A stretch of 64,000 bases of DNA from Symbiodinium microadriaticum (Eukaryota; Sar; Dinophyceae; Suessiales; Symbiodiniaceae): assembly GCA_001939145.1 (NCBI GenBank), contig LSRX01000471.1, positions 409,326-473,325 on the forward strand, written 5' to 3'. The notes under the pieces are model-generated. The model did not search any database. It saw only the letters and a program-made list of their open reading frames with translations, and was not told where the DNA came from. The position numbers were made by a program, and so were the translations under genes. Of the stretch, positions 11,379-23,199 are shown in pieces; position 1 is the stretch's first letter; each line of letters opens with the position of its first letter.

Positions 11379-13179
11379 TTGGTTCCTGATGACATGTTGC
11401 GGTTTCGGGCGTATTACCGCAGGGGGTCTACCTCGAACCACCAAAACGGCGGAGGGGATTTTGGGATTCTGCAACAGATCCCTTCTGTTTCGACGATGCA
11501 AACGAAGTTGTGGGTCCCATCGTGGGACGGGCAAGCAAGGACTTGGCGACTGTACACCAGAGAAGTTGCGTGGGTCGTCTTGAGTAATTACACCTGTACA
11601 TAAGAGGAGATACTGTGCATCTCGCCTTCTTACCAGCTTGGTGAGACCCGCTCGTCTCCTGGCTATGTCATGGACACGGATGGACTTCGACTCCCAAGGT
11701 GGCACCACGCTTCTTCCTCAACGTCTTGCCAGCTGGTAAGACGGACTTTATCAAACGCAACCGCCATCTGCCAACAGCATGTCAGCTTGTGCCGACAGCT
11801 TTCGGAGTCGATCGGGAACTTTCTTGTCAGAGAGACGCTTGTTCATGAGGAGTTCGTGGAGGGCATCATTAGACTTCATGAAGAGAAGCCTGGAATGCCT
11901 CAAGATAGGAGAGACTTTGGCCTCCCCGATAACCCAGAATGGGAGCCAGGCTGGTGGGAAGGCGGCAGCTGGGGCGGCCTCGGAGGACTTCGCCCAGCTG
12001 ACGGCGACCAGGACGACTAGACCCCCCTCCTGACGATCCTGCTTTACCACGTGGTGCTACCGGGTCTTCGCCTAGCCATCGACCTGGCGCAGGCTCGCAA
12101 GCGGGCTCAAGGAAGGGAGATGCTGGTGGTGTCAAGGTTCCCTTGGATGAGCTGTCGATGGCAGAGTCGTTCATCATGGATGTTTTGCGAAGTTGGAGAT
12201 TGTTGCAAGCAGCTGGACTCAATGCCGAAGAGAAGCGAGACATCCTCAGCACGACGACGAACTCCTTGGACTACGACGTACCAGCTGTTCGGCAACCATC
12301 GGCATACCTCTAGCTGCTAGCAAACACCTGATCGACGCCGTCGACGACCACGTGGCCTATCAGCATGAGATGAATGACTAGTGGGATAATGATGGGTGGG
12401 GCCATGACTGGTGGTACGAGGATGCCTGCATAGATCACCACGATGACCCGTCGTGGGAGACTGAGTGGCCGCAGGAAGCGCTGAGTTGCTAAGCTCCAAG
12501 AAGCTCAACAAGCGGAGAGAGTCTTTGAGTCCTTGGCGGCAGAAGCCACCAGGACGTGGTCGGAAGCACAATGCGCCACACTGGCGCTCAGGTACGACCC
12601 CGGGTTTGCGCTTCCCTCCACTGCTTGGTCCGGCAAGTGCTTTCTGTGCAGTGGCAACCACTTCGCTCGGGAATGCCCTGACCGAGCTCATCAAGGTGGC
12701 AAGGGCGACAAGAGCAACCATCGCAACTACATGACCGGTACGGACGAAAACTACGCCTACTACTACCACAAGGGCAAGCCCAAGGGAAAGTTCAAGGGCA
12801 AGTCCAACTGGATGAAGGGCAAGTGGAAGTCCAAAGGCAAGGGCGTGGGGAAGGCTGGACCTAGAAGCGTGAATGCCTACTCTTCGGAGTTTGTTCTGGG
12901 TGGCTTGGACCTGTCTGGGGTTCTGGAAGCAGCAGCCTCACATGATGTTCCTCGTCACCGGGGACCTGCATGATTGATTGCGGTGCTAGCAAATCGGCTG
13001 CCCCTGTGGCAGTGGTACGTGGCCTCATTTCTGCAGCTCTCACCCAGGACAAGGGAGCCAAGATCGAACTTGAGCAGTCCGTGCGATTTGGGAACGGTCG
13101 CTGGGGTCGGGCCTTATGTCGTGTGCATTTGAGGTACGCCTTGCCCAATCCCGACAATTGCTACAAGGTTGGGGTTTAA
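11379..13179 (+). pseudogene. Decayed Ty1/copia gag-protease relic
   Basis: Fragments of one gag-protease coding region lie in order but in different frames, broken by frameshifts and stops. They are: VPSWDGQARTWRLYTREV near 11,515; LVRRTLSNATAICQQ and SIGNFLVRETLVHEEF (11,730-11,870); SFIMDVLRSWRLLQAAGLNA (about 12,168); a zinc knuckle CFLCSGNHFARECP (about 12,639), spaced CX2CX3HX4C where CX2CX4HX4C is usual; a Lys/Gly-rich basic tail (12,760-12,850); and a retropepsin-like active site MIDCGASKSAAP at 12,970. Everything after the protease (integrase, RT) is missing: the sequence drops into telomere-like repeat at about 13,175. No LTRs were found. Its gag peptides are unrelated to those of the intact element at 33.7 kb, so this is a different copia lineage. 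Confidence 0.75.
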
Positions 13180-13312
13180 GGTTTATAGGTTTTACTGCTT
13201 ATGGCTGCGGGTTGGGGGTTTAGGGGATCGAGTTGATATGGCTTATCCTCAGTCCTCGCCCGAACCCTACAACTACCCCTAAACCCTCAACCTTCAGCCC
13301 AACTCTTCGCAG

Positions 13313-13403
13313 AGCCTTGGAAGCCGTTGACGTGGGGTGCCGTGCCGCAAACGACAAGGCGATCAGCTATCGCTGGCTCAGAGGCGGATGAAGGAACCTT
13401 CGG
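13313..13403 (+). CDS. Candidate internal exon (strand uncertain)
   Basis: Plus strand: acceptor caactcttcgcag with a good pyrimidine tract, 91 bp, donor gtgaga followed at once by TTTAGGG. The reading is PWKPLTWGAVPQTTRRSAIA then GSEADEGTF. The minus strand is also open (VPSSASEPAIADRLVVCGTA), with similar codon bias. The plus call is preferred for its splice sites. Confidence 0.4.
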
Positions 13404-13617
13404 GTGAGATTTAGGGTTTAGGAATTTAGGGTTTGGGGTTTGGGGTCGTACGAGTCGTTGTGAGAGTTTCGTGAGATCTTGGCAGGATTGGGCTTAAAGA
13501 ACCCGAAACCCTGAGCCACCAACCACTTAAGGCTTTGGGTTTTAGGGAGGATTCGAAGGGCAAGGCTTCAGGGCTACCAGGTTCTGCTGTAAGGGTCTTT
13601 CGTGTGTGTGTGCGTGT

Positions 13618-13690
13618 GGGTAGTTCTCTAAATTGAGGTCCCTTTTTTCCTTTTTATAATGGTGCCGCACTATCTTGGGGACCTTCTGTG
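13618..13690. mobile_element. Foldback element, family A, copy 1 (partial)
   Basis: It begins GGGTAGTTCTCTAAATTGAG and keeps the core CCTTTTTATAATGGTGCCGC, but the right terminal repeat has decayed. This is the most diverged of the six family A copies. Confidence 0.5.
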
Positions 13691-14499
13691 TACGTGCGCA
13701 GTTTTTGCTTGGGAGCGGGTTGGTTTGCCGGCTTTAGGGCTTTTTAGGGCTTCAGGGAAACTGCCAACGTCGCCTTCCTTGGATGGACGCTAGGCCCTAG
13801 CCTCGATCCATCCTATGTGGCCAAGGATTAATTCAGAACACCCGGTTACCAACACTCCTCAAACAAAACAAGCTTACAATAAGGATCATGGCATGAATTA
13901 AGACCCTTGAAAGTATGGGGGGGGTTGCTAGTCAGGGGTTGACATTAGGGTGTAGGATGTCGGGTTTGGGATGCTCTCCCCAACTGCTGCACCCAAAATC
14001 CCACACCTCGCGCTCAACCCCGAAAGCCCAGGCGCTAAACACAAGAGCCCAAACTCTAAACCCCACAACCCTAAATAATAAACCCAAAACCCCGAGTCTC
14101 GTACCCGAAGCACCGGGAGATTGAACCGCACGAAGAAGCCTACATCCCGAAACCTTACACCGCCGCCAACAAAATTCCAAAAACTCCAAAGTGTTCCCCC
14201 TTGTGTTGTAAGCTGTGCATCTTTATACTCTTAGCACCTTGGACCCTAAAAGCACATCTTCAACAACTTCTCGACTAGCACCAGAATAGAAGACAATAAT
14301 TCGTAAGGAAAGCCCAATTATAAACAATAGCCCTTACAACCTGAAAAATGAGACCCAAGAGCCCTAAACACAAAGAGCCCGTAAAGCCTCAAAGCAAAAG
14401 AACACCCCTAAACCCTCCAAAATCAACGTAAACATAAAAAGTGCCCAAAAAAACAGTAGCCGTTCTCGTAACCTTTAGGGCTTCCTTTCAGGATTCCTT

Positions 14500-14850
14500 T
14501 CAGGTTTTAGGGATCCTTTACTGGTTCCTTTAAGGGTTCCCCTAAACCCTATACCCCTAAACCCAAAACACCTAACCCCTAAACCCTAAACCCCTAAACC
14601 CTAAAACCTAAACCCTAAAGGCCCTAAACCCTAAACCGTGGTTCCTTTAAGGGCTTCTTTAGGGGCTCCTGTAGGATTCCCTAAATCCTAAACCCTAAAC
14701 CCGTTTAAGGTTCCTTATAGGGGGTCCTTTAGGGGTTCCTTAAGTAATTCTGGTGTTCTAAAGCCTGAACTCTAAATTTAGAGGTTCCTTTAAGGGTTCC
14801 TTTAGGGGTTCCTAAACCCTAAACTCTAAACCCTTCTAGGGGTTCCTTTG
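14500..14850. repeat. Alternating GGTTCCTTTAAGGG and CCCTAAA tract
   Basis: Units of GGGTTCCTTTAGGGGTTCCT alternate with CCCTAAACCC runs, so opposite-strand repeats are interleaved every 30-60 bp and could pair into many small hairpins. No coding island is present. Confidence 0.6.
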
Positions 14851-14857
14851 AAGGTGC

Positions 14858-14925
14858 CTTCAGTTCGATCTCGCGGTCGCCCTCGGCATTGAGATCCGCA
14901 CCGAGGTGCTTCACCCGGAAGACCT
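14858..14925 (-). CDS. Candidate internal exon
   Basis: Minus strand: acceptor accctgccgag, 68 bp, GC-type donor gcacct. The reading is VFRVKHLGADLNAEGDREIE then LK, with 18 of 22 codons ending in G or C. It has the mix of beta-like and charged residues expected of a folded domain. No family is recognised. Confidence 0.45.
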
Positions 14926-14934
14926 CTCGGCAGG

Positions 14935-15300
14935 GTTTAGGGCTTGGGGTTTTGGGTTTCGGTTGAGGGTTTAGGGCTTAGGGTTTCGGTTTAGGGCTTA
15001 GCGTTTAGGGTTTAGGGCTTAGGGTTTGGGGAGTTGTTAAGTGTTTCGGGCTTAAGGCTTTTAGGATTCAGGCATGAGGGTTTAGAGCTTTGGGGGTTTA
15101 GGGTTTCGGGTGTTAGCCGTTTCGTAGGGGTTTCTATTCGAGTTTCCATTTTGGTTTCTACGGTTTCTGCAAGCAAGAAGTTCTACACGGTTCTAGGGTT
15201 TAGGCTTTTCAGGCTGCAGGCAGCCGGGGTCGAGGGTGTTGGATTCACGTGCGAAGGTTTTGGGGTTTAGGGGATTTAGGTTTACGGTTTAGGGGATTCG
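14935..15300. repeat. TTTAGGG/CTTAGGG tract
   Basis: Plus-strand G-rich telomere-like units, partly tandem (GGGTTTAGGGCTTAGGGTTT repeats at 14,960-15,030). A mixed-sequence gap at 15,130-15,260 contains no confident exon. Confidence 0.6.
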
Positions 15301-16386
15301 GGTTTGATGGGTTGTTGGTGTTGGGTTGTCGAGCTTTGTATGGGACTCAAGGCCTTGATACTTGGACTGCGCCTTAACCGGGTCCCTATAAATCTCATAG
15401 TAGGGTTTTGGTAGGTTAAGGCAGTTCCTCTAAGGCTTCCTGTAAAAGGGCTCTTTACGGCTCACGATGCGGGTTACCTGGAGGTTTAGTATCGGGACCT
15501 GAATAATCAGACTGCCGTCGTTTTGTAGATTGGTAAGGGAAACACGCAAATCAATGGGTAATCTGAACCTACCAATGATTCCGATACTAGCCTTAATCGT
15601 TAGAACAGGGTATTTAGGGCCCAAAAGCGCACATAAGCAATACTTAGGATGGGGATATCGAGATATCCCACACAAATCCCCTTATAATGACGCCCCATAA
15701 GGTAGGGATATCCCTGCAAGGAGCTTACGCTTACGTCCTCTTGTGATGCTTGGATTCGTAGACTCAGTAGTTAGGGCTTGGAGCTGAACCGTAAAAGTTG
15801 ACGGCCAGGACTTCGGTCCAGAGTTGAGGGCTTCAGGTTAGGGTATAGGGCTTAGAGTTTAGGGCTCAGGGCTTAGAGTTTAGGGTTCAAGGCTTCAGGT
15901 GCATGTTGTAAGTGCCTGAACGGTTGACGTGAGTTTTCGGGAGTAGTCAAACCCCTATAATAGTTCAGGGCTTGTCCTTCCGTGCATTCGGTTCTAAACA
16001 AGGAGACCCCAAAACAAAAAGAGCAAAAGGGCACTAAATCCTATGGATCCTTTTTAGAACTCTGTAGGGGCCCTCTAAGCAGCCCCAAAATATAAAGTGC
16101 AAAAGGGTACCTCTATGTAGACTTTATTATGGAACCCTAGGGAATAGTATTGGTAATTCCGGCTTCTACACTACCTAGAGGCTTATACCCTACCCTACCC
16201 TGTTTTGGGTTACCTATTTTTTATATCAGATCCCAACTAAAGAGCTGGGTACCGTAAAAAGGGCGTAGGGTATGAGCCTACAGGTAAAGCCTCGACTGGC
16301 CTTCCACTCGCCTTTGCAATGCTTTTGCAAGCAGGTACCATGCCTTTGCATCCGGGGAACCGAGGGTTCAGGGGTTTAGGGTTAGA

Positions 16387-16490
16387 ACCTGTAGTCTGAA
16401 TTGTAGTTCCTTTTTGGGGTTACCTTATAGGACCCTAAGCATAAAATTGGTCAAACCAACGAAGGGGACTACAATGGAGACATTGGTAGG
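16387..16490. mobile_element. Foldback element, family E, copy 1
   Basis: The ends ACCTGTAGTCTGAATTGTAG and the inverse of CTACAATGGAGACATTGGTA form imperfect terminal inverted repeats. The core contains TTACCTTATAGGACCCTAAG and ATAAAATTGGTCAAACCAA. The copy at 22,654-22,749 has the same core in the opposite orientation. Confidence 0.55.
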
Positions 16491-17034
16491 TTCTAGGTTT
16501 TAAGGCTTTGGGGTGTAGAAGGCTTCGCGTCTACTGTTTTGGGCTCACGGCTTCGAGGGGCTGCTGATGGCCAAAATCCTGCATTGCCCTAGTTAAGTGC
16601 ACGGAGCTCTGGTATACACCTCCAAACAAGCCGGAACTCTGGTATACTCCTTCAAACAATATTAATCCTTGTTACGGATGAGGTGGGATTTTGCCATCAA
16701 GAGTGCGCCCACAAGGGGGTTCAGGACGTTTGGGCTGCACAGGCTCCTGTGGTCTTCAGGCTTCACAGCTTGCTTATACAAAAGAAGACAACATTGATTT
16801 ATCTCCATTTAGAAGAAACAACAAGGTTCTGGATGAGATGATAATCCAGAATTCAAAAAAGGATGGTCTGTCAATGATAACTTAACATTGCTGCCACGCT
16901 CTTTAAAATGCCTGCTGTCTCTATGATATTCCCCTTTCTGGGGCATCTCTTACTAAAGTTGGTAAAACCTATATAGGTGTTGTCGAGCTCATTAGCAGAC
17001 TTCAACCCCCGACCAGGGGTCCGGTGCTAAAGCA

Positions 17035-18130
17035 AATCCCACAAAGGGTTAAGGGTTTGGGGCTTAGGGTTTAGGGTTCGGGTTTGGGGTTTAGGGTTTA
17101 GGGCTTGGGGTTTCGGGTTTAGTGTTTGGGGTTTTGGTAAACTTTGAGGGGGACTGAAAGCTTTCTTTACCAACCTCAAGCGAAGCCAAAGTGCGAAAGA
17201 TCGCATGCGTTTTTTTCACTTTGCATGTATACCTCCGGGAAAGCGTGGATACCAAGACCGCAAACCCAAAGCTTCACCCTCAATCCGAAATGTTCGCCGG
17301 GGTACGTGCCGTCCCCTGCGCGGGCCAGTTGCCCGGTTTTTCTACTTACCACAGGAGGCGGTATGTGAATTTACATCTAATCCTACATTTACTTACTATA
17401 AGTATGACGCGTTCGGGAAGAATGCAATTGTGAAAACTATCTCAACCTGCTAGAGTTCAGATCAAGAAACAGGAATCCCGAAAACCCAAAACGACTCGAA
17501 ACGCTGAACCCTAAACCCTGAACTCGCTTGTGACCAGGACACCACTCCTGGTCACGGATCAGGGAGTGCTTAAAGCGACCTAGAGAGAAGCAGGATGGTA
17601 GGCTTTAAGGCTTTGGTGTTTAGGCTCGGCGGTTTAAGTCCCAATAACAAAACCTAAACACTCTACCTAGACCCCCAACTACCCTCTATTATACCCTAAA
17701 TACCCACTATTAAGGACCATAAGGGCTCCGTTAACGGGCACTTGGCGGGTCCTGGTACCCAAACCCTGAAGCCCCCCTAAACACTAAACCCCAAACCCTA
17801 AAACCCTAAACCCTAAAACCCTAAACCCTAAAACCCTAAACCCTAGACCCTAAAACCCTAATACCCAAAGCCCGGGTTCGGGATTTGGGGTTTCACTGCC
17901 TGGGACTGGGGGATTTCGACTGAAGGGCTTCTGGGGTTTGGGATTTAGGGTCCAGGGCATTCGGTTTAGGACTTTCGGTTCAGGGTTTGAAGGTTTAGGG
18001 TTTAGGGTTTACGGTTTAGGACTCCCGATTCAGGGTTTAAGGTTTAGGGTTTTGGGTTTAGGGTTTAGGATGTCCGGTTCAGGGTTTAAGGTTTGCGCGT
18101 AAGGCTTATGGTTTAGGGTTTAAATTAGGG
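17035..18130. repeat. Telomere-like tracts flanking unassigned sequence
   Basis: TTTAGGG units fill 17,045-17,130. CCCTAAAAC units then fill 17,770-17,870 and TTTAGGG units 17,940-18,125, an abrupt orientation switch at about 17,870. The block at 17,140-17,450 is open in three plus frames with no recognisable domain and no clear codon bias. Confidence 0.6.
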
Positions 18131-18680
18131 GCATGCTTTGGATTAAAGCACAAGGCGAACCCAAGGGAACTCAAAGTATGAACACAATCCGTTCAGTCTG
18201 TCCAACCCCCAAAGCTTGGTGCGTCGGTCTTGGCCCCAGAAACCTACAAAGCAAACATGAAGTCCAGCGCAACCCGATGCTGAGTAGACCCAGATTTGGT
18301 GGAGTTAGGATTGGGGTTTTACGGCTTTGTCCTCTTCAACCTTCCACAATACAAGCCCCTGATATAAAGTGAAAAGGTTGTCCTGTTTCCTACTGTTCCG
18401 TTCTTGATAAGGAGACCGCCAACTAAAAAGGGCAACAAGGTTTACTGGGGAACCTAATTTTCCTATGCTCCGAACCGCCTAGACCCTAAGCCCCTCAATT
18501 TCTATAAAGCTCGAGAATAGACGTCAAACACCTGCTAAGCGCATTATCACCCTAAGTAGACTCCCAAATCCGAAGCCCTAAACCCCTAACCCCTAAACCC
18601 CTAAACCCTAAACCCCTAGACCCCATACCCGAAAACCTGAACCCCTAAACCCCTAAACCCGCAACCCTACACCCGGAGAC

Positions 18681-18771
18681 CCCTTCTTCTTATCGCCGCA
18701 GTGCCATCTGGCTCAAGCGTCAGCTCCTCCACATGTCCCTCGCGGATCGATTGCTTTTTGGCAGGGCTTTC
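18681..18771 (-). CDS. Candidate internal exon
   Basis: Minus strand: acceptor gtactttactttacag with a good pyrimidine tract, 91 bp in phase 0, donor gtctcc. The reading is ESPAKKQSIREGHVEELTLE followed by PDGTAAIRRR. It is charged and probably helical or disordered; no family is recognised. CCCTAAA repeats lie 10-100 bp downstream of the donor. Confidence 0.5.
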
Positions 18772-18799
18772 CTGTAAAGTAAAGTACAAAGGGGATGGG

Positions 18800-20148
18800 A
18801 GTGGAACGTTTTGCAAAGCCTCTAAATACAAGCTCAAACATGTGATCCCGGTGCGGCTCGCCCTTCCATGTGGCGTGGTTCTGCCGCCTGTGGTGTGGCT
18901 CTCCCCCCCGGTTCGGGTTGGGGTCTGCTTCAGCCACGGTGTGGTGCAGTTCGGGGTACGGGTCTGCTTGAGGGGGGGGCTTGGTGTCATGATCATGATC
19001 ATCATCAGCATCATCATGATTATCATTACCATCCTGTTCCATGATTGCAGGAACCGAGCCTGTTAGGAGCACGATCTTCGTGGCACGTTCAATAACCTCA
19101 TGTCGGAGTCGTGGTTGAAAGTGTCCACTGCACCTGATCTGACTAGCACTTTTAAAGACTGAAATTGAATAACAGCATCACACCACTAATTTTCGTTTAC
19201 AGGTTACATTACATGATGCCTTTCGTGGGCTGAGCATTCTTGCTGCTAACGCTCACCTCTTTATTCTCTCACTCTTGGAACCAATGGTGCTTGACAATCA
19301 GGACACTTTCCTATCTAACGGCAAATAAGGACAAGGTTCGCCAAGTGCGTGACAACATGAGGTTTTAGGCCTAAGATGAAAAAGCCTTGATAATCTAAAC
19401 CCTGTGTTTCTGGACCGTCGCAAAAGGCTAAGGAAACAGGTCATGAGAATAGACGAGGCTGCATCTTCAGCAAAACATGGAGTTGAGGGGTCTATAGGCT
19501 TAAGGGCCTCCCTTCGGGCTTTTCAGAGCACAGCTTAGACGGAGTTTGCAGCTGGCCTCCTCGTCCTGGCCGTGCCAGCAGGAACCATTCCTGAGCCCAG
19601 ACTTCCCCAGACCCCAAACTCTACCGTAACCTACCCACGCCTATTTTTTGCAGGCTCTTATTCTCAAGCCGAATACAGAATTTATAGGAACCTTGCAATC
19701 CTACAAAAAGGTAGGTTTTGGTACTTCGAGGCAGACTCACCCGAACCACACATGCGTCACGCTGGCAGTCAGTTCTATTGCAAGAATACCTGTACCGAAG
19801 GTGGTCGTGACCCGTGATCAGTGTCAACCAGCATGGCACCGACCAACATGAAGCTTACAGTCAAAGTAAGCACAACAAAAAAAGCACGTTGTGATGACAT
19901 AAGTCATTAGAAGAACGCATCATTGCTGCTGCAAACTGCGAACTGATGGTGTTAGTAGGACTTCGCAGGCAACGGTGAGCAAGCGCAACAAGGTCAACGT
20001 TGCTAAAACCAACGAGAGTACTGACGATGGCAGCAGTTCTGAGAAAAGTTAAACTATAAACCCGAGCAGGCTGCTTCATAGGCATGGTTCCGCAGGCAAG
20101 GCTTCGGGTGTGAAGATGGGTTGGTGCGGCACTCTGCAGAGCAACTTG
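18800..20148. other. Mixed unique sequence, no confident gene
   Basis: Little telomere-like repeat, an ATC cluster at 18,988-19,030 and several short open frames. An island at 19,505-19,592 is open on the minus strand as EWFLLARPGRGGQLQTPSKL after an acceptor tctgggctcag, but it lacks a clear donor. Nothing else could be supported. Confidence 0.4.
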
Positions 20149-20250
20149 GGGGTTTCCGAAAATAGGGGACCCTAACATGGTACCCTAACGCGGTAGGATC
20201 CTTATTATAAGGACCCCCAAAGTAAGGTACCCTAATTTTCGGAAAGTCCC
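20149..20250. mobile_element. Foldback element, family G
   Basis: The left end GGGTTTCCGAAAATAGGGGA is mirrored by CCCTAATTTTCGGAAAGTCC at the right. The core is GTAGGATCCTTATTATAAGG. Only one copy was seen in this window. Confidence 0.5.
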
Positions 20251-20746
20251 ACTTCCTTGAACGCCGAAGCCTGAACCTGGCTACGGGCCGTCACAGCTTT
20301 GGTTTCTCAATGACTCAACTCGGCTGTCGATTGCTCCTGATTCGGTGTGCGATGGAATGGTGGAGCAAGCGAGTGTCGAACCACTGTCCGACTAATGTAG
20401 GAGTCTTAAAAATTAGAACAGGATTTGGGGGGTAGATTATGCCATAGTCATAATGAGGAATACCCAAAATGGTATTGGTACTTGTTGAGTCCCAATATTA
20501 CGCCAGTTGGGTGTCGTTCTTCCTCGGACCTGCATGGAGACCCTGATACAAAGGCCGAGAGATCCACCAAAGGGGTTCCAGGTTGCAGCCCTAGGTCCGG
20601 CAGGACACCGCACTAGAATTTAGGAGTTTAGGGTTTTGGTTTTAGGGATAACAAGGTCCCTGCAGTGATCTTAGAAGTGAAAAGCAACCTCCAAACTGCT
20701 TTCAAGAGGCACCAGGGATGTTGCCTCGGACTGGTACATGGTTTAC

Positions 20747-20833
20747 CTGGACCCTGCATAACCTGCCTTAAGGACGTATACATAAGGAAACCATAACAAG
20801 GGGCCCTAAAAAGGTAGGTTCTTTAGGGTCCAG
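20747..20833. mobile_element. Foldback element, family C, copy 1
   Basis: CCTGGACCCTGCATAACCTG at the left faces the inverse of GGTAGGTTCTTTAGGGTCCA at the right. The core is ATAAGGAAACCATAACAAGG. Related copies are at 24,939-25,022 and 50,569-50,653, with a half-copy at 21,068-21,090. Confidence 0.55.
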
Positions 20834-21100
20834 GAATCTAGGCTCAGCCAACAACCCACGCAGGCTGTGCCTCAATGCCTCCCTTATGCGCGTCTCTACA
20901 AGTCAGAAAACCCTCAGGTGGAGGGATCGATTATCTCCAAAGTGGAAAGACAGGAGAGGCCTTCACCCTAAACCTGCATTTAGTGCCAAAGCCACGAAAG
21001 CCAAGCCGCATGCTTTGGAGTTTGTGGGTTCTTGGCCGGTTGATTCGACAAGACTAAGACGGCTTCGACCCCAAGAGACCTACCTCTTTGGGGTTCCTTG

Positions 21101-21207
21101 ATACGGTTGATGATATAAATCCTGCACTACCCATAATAAGGAATGTACCATAAATCCCATAGTCTAGGATACTTCAGGTATTGCAGGATTTATATCATCA
21201 ACCGTAT
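21101..21207. mobile_element. Foldback element, family B, with perfect 26-bp inverted ends
   Basis: The 26 bases at 21,101-21,126 (starting ATACGGTTGATGATATAA) are the exact reverse complement of 21,182-21,207. The 55-bp core contains CCCATAATAAGGAATGTACC. A copy with only the left half is at 32,512-32,580. The perfect ends suggest recent mobility or gene conversion between arms. Confidence 0.7.
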
Positions 21208-21209
21208 GC

Positions 21210-21961
21210 CTTCCTTATTTAGGTTCATAAAAAAGCTCGGTTAGTTGGGGTTATTCTAAGGCAGCCTGTAGAAGCTGTTTAGAGGAGTTCCAAAATCAAG
21301 GAGCAGTTCAGGCCTGGGATTTGGACTCAGTATTCGCGATGTCTTAGGTTTTTAGGGTTTAGGGGCTTAGGGTTTAGGGTTTCTGGGGGGTTGAGTGACG
21401 CGGCCCTACACTGTTACAGACTGCACCGGACGTCCTGAGCCCTCAAGGGGCGGCAGGTCTGGGGTTGCACATGCGGTTTATGGGTTTAGGATTTAGGGTT
21501 TCGGGTTTAGGGGTTTAGGGGTTAAGGGCTTCGGCCGAAAGCACCAATCAGACATCCACAGCCTTCCACAGCAAGAACGTCTAGACCAAGCAGGCAAACC
21601 CAACGCCTTTCTCCAAGGGCTCTAGAATGGGAGGGTGGAACACCCAGAAAAGACGGCTTTGGGTAACTTAAGTCTTGAGTTGCCCAAAGCCATCTTTTTT
21701 CTTGAACCCAAGGCGGAGTCTCGCAGCGCTGTCCTCAGTAAATCAAACGGGGAAAAAGATCTCATTGAACGATAAAGATACCACGGGCAATTTGGCAGAA
21801 AACCCATGATTGACGTCGAAGTAGTACTTTACAAAGCAGTGGCAGGAGCAAATATAGCTGCTTGAAAAGGCTGAACCTGGCAAAGAAATATCACACCAGC
21901 CAAAAAACATAATCCGTTCGGAATTCTGCCCCAAACTTCTGATGTTCTGAACCTTAAACTC
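21210..21961. other. Unassigned sequence with telomere-like patches
   Basis: TTTAGGG patches occur at 21,345-21,390 and 21,480-21,530. A local inverted repeat AAAGACGGCTTTGGGTAACTT / GAGTTGCCCAAAGCCATCTT spans 21,650-21,700 and would form a hairpin of about 16 bp. No exon could be supported. Confidence 0.45.
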
Positions 21962-22047
21962 GTGCGAGCTTGTCGGCAGCTTCGTCGTCCAAGGCAACTG
22001 GCTCCAGGTAGCGCCCGGCCATCAGGGCGTCCCGCGTCAAGGAGTTT
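21962..22047 (-). CDS. Candidate internal exon
   Basis: Minus strand: acceptor gacccttacag, 86 bp, GA-type donor gagttt. The reading is NSLTRDALMAGRYLEPVALD then DEAADKLA, with 23 of 28 codons ending in G or C. It has the composition of a folded helical domain. The family is unknown. Confidence 0.5.
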
Positions 22048-22653
22048 CTGTAAGGGTCTGTATACGGGTAGCTACAAGGGTTCTATATACGGTGTCTGTC
22101 AGGGTTTCTAGAGATTCTAGAGGCAGAGGTGAGGGTTTGGGGGTTTTGGCGGGGTGCCTGGATCTTTCGAGGTTTCAGGGGTTTCGGGGTACGTTTGGGC
22201 AAGTCTTCGGGTCGTGAGCTCCGGGTAGTGTTAGATTTGAGTATGCAGGCTCCTGGTGCTTGCGGATTCTGTCTGCTCTGCGTAGCGACGTGAGATAGAT
22301 AGAGCGACGACATTGATGCTTCGCTGATGTTTGGTGACTTTGAATGTGCTGGCCTGGCTCTTCGCGCAAGTTGCTCCATCTTTCGTCCATGACAAGAAAC
22401 TCGGTATTGCAGCGAGGGGCATGTCCGGACTTGAGAAACTAACCGTTTGAAAAAAACACTGCACCCCCCAGTGAAGCCCCAAAGCCTCCATGTGCTCACG
22501 ATCTCGAAAGCTCCTTTACAATCGCCACGACATCATATGCCGGTTCAACCTAAGGCAAACTCAACCTTAAACTCAAATCCCACACAGCCCTAAACCGTCA
22601 GAGGACCCTTGCGAGCCCTGATAGAAGGCTAGTACTTGGAACCTTCTATACCC

Positions 22654-22749
22654 CTAGTCTCCATTGTAGTTCCTTTTTTGGTTGAACCAATTTTGTGCTC
22701 AGGATCCTAACAGGTAACCCCGAAAAGGAACTACAATGGAGACTGTAGG
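22654..22749. mobile_element. Foldback element, family E, copy 2
   Basis: TAGTCTCCATTGTAGTTCCT at the left and the inverse of GGAACTACAATGGAGACTGT at the right form terminal inverted repeats of about 20 bp. The core GTTGAACCAATTTTGTGCTC AGGATCC matches copy 1 in reverse. Confidence 0.6.
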
Positions 22750-23114
22750 TAATCTTATGGAAACAAGTCCACAGCCATGCCAAACCTATCTGAACTCGAC
22801 CAACGATTAAGGCCAACACATCATAGGACCCCCTAGAGTAAACGTTTTAGTAGCCCTTTAAAGGAAGCGGTTCAAGGAAACCTTCTAGTAACCCCCTAGA
22901 GAGGTGTTATCGATTCTGTATAGAAATTCCTCCCTCTTGGTACCCTACTATAGATTCCTTCTACAGCCGTTGAAAGGAACCCTACTCCGTTCTACTCCAA
23001 TTGTTCAGGCCCCACTGCGCACATGCCTAAAGCCCAAACCCTAAACCCTACACCTACACCCGAAACCCTAAACCCTTAGCCCACCCTACCCCATCCTACT
23101 CCAACTGTGGGTAC

Positions 23115-23172
23115 CTGCAGCTGCTCTTCGAAGATCTTCGGCTCCTCCGCAGCCCGCTCGGCCTGCGGACCA
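23115..23172 (-). CDS. Candidate internal exon, coiled-coil-like
   Basis: Minus strand: acceptor tttgggctccag, 58 bp, donor gtaccc. The reading is GPQAERAAEEPKIFEEQLQ, with 16 of 19 codons ending in G or C. It is strongly helical and Glu/Gln-rich. Canonical GT-AG ends make this a good call. Telomere-like repeat begins 30 bp upstream on the same strand. Confidence 0.5.
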
Positions 23173-23199
23173 CTGGAGCCCAAAGACCCCAATACAAAG

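Noticed and set aside
18693-18717. Spliced-leader-like sequence GCCATCTGGCTCAAG
   Set aside because: It resembles the end of the dinoflagellate spliced leader (CCATTTTGGCTCAAG) but differs in the middle and lies inside a minus-strand exon candidate, so chance similarity is more likely than a retroposed leader.
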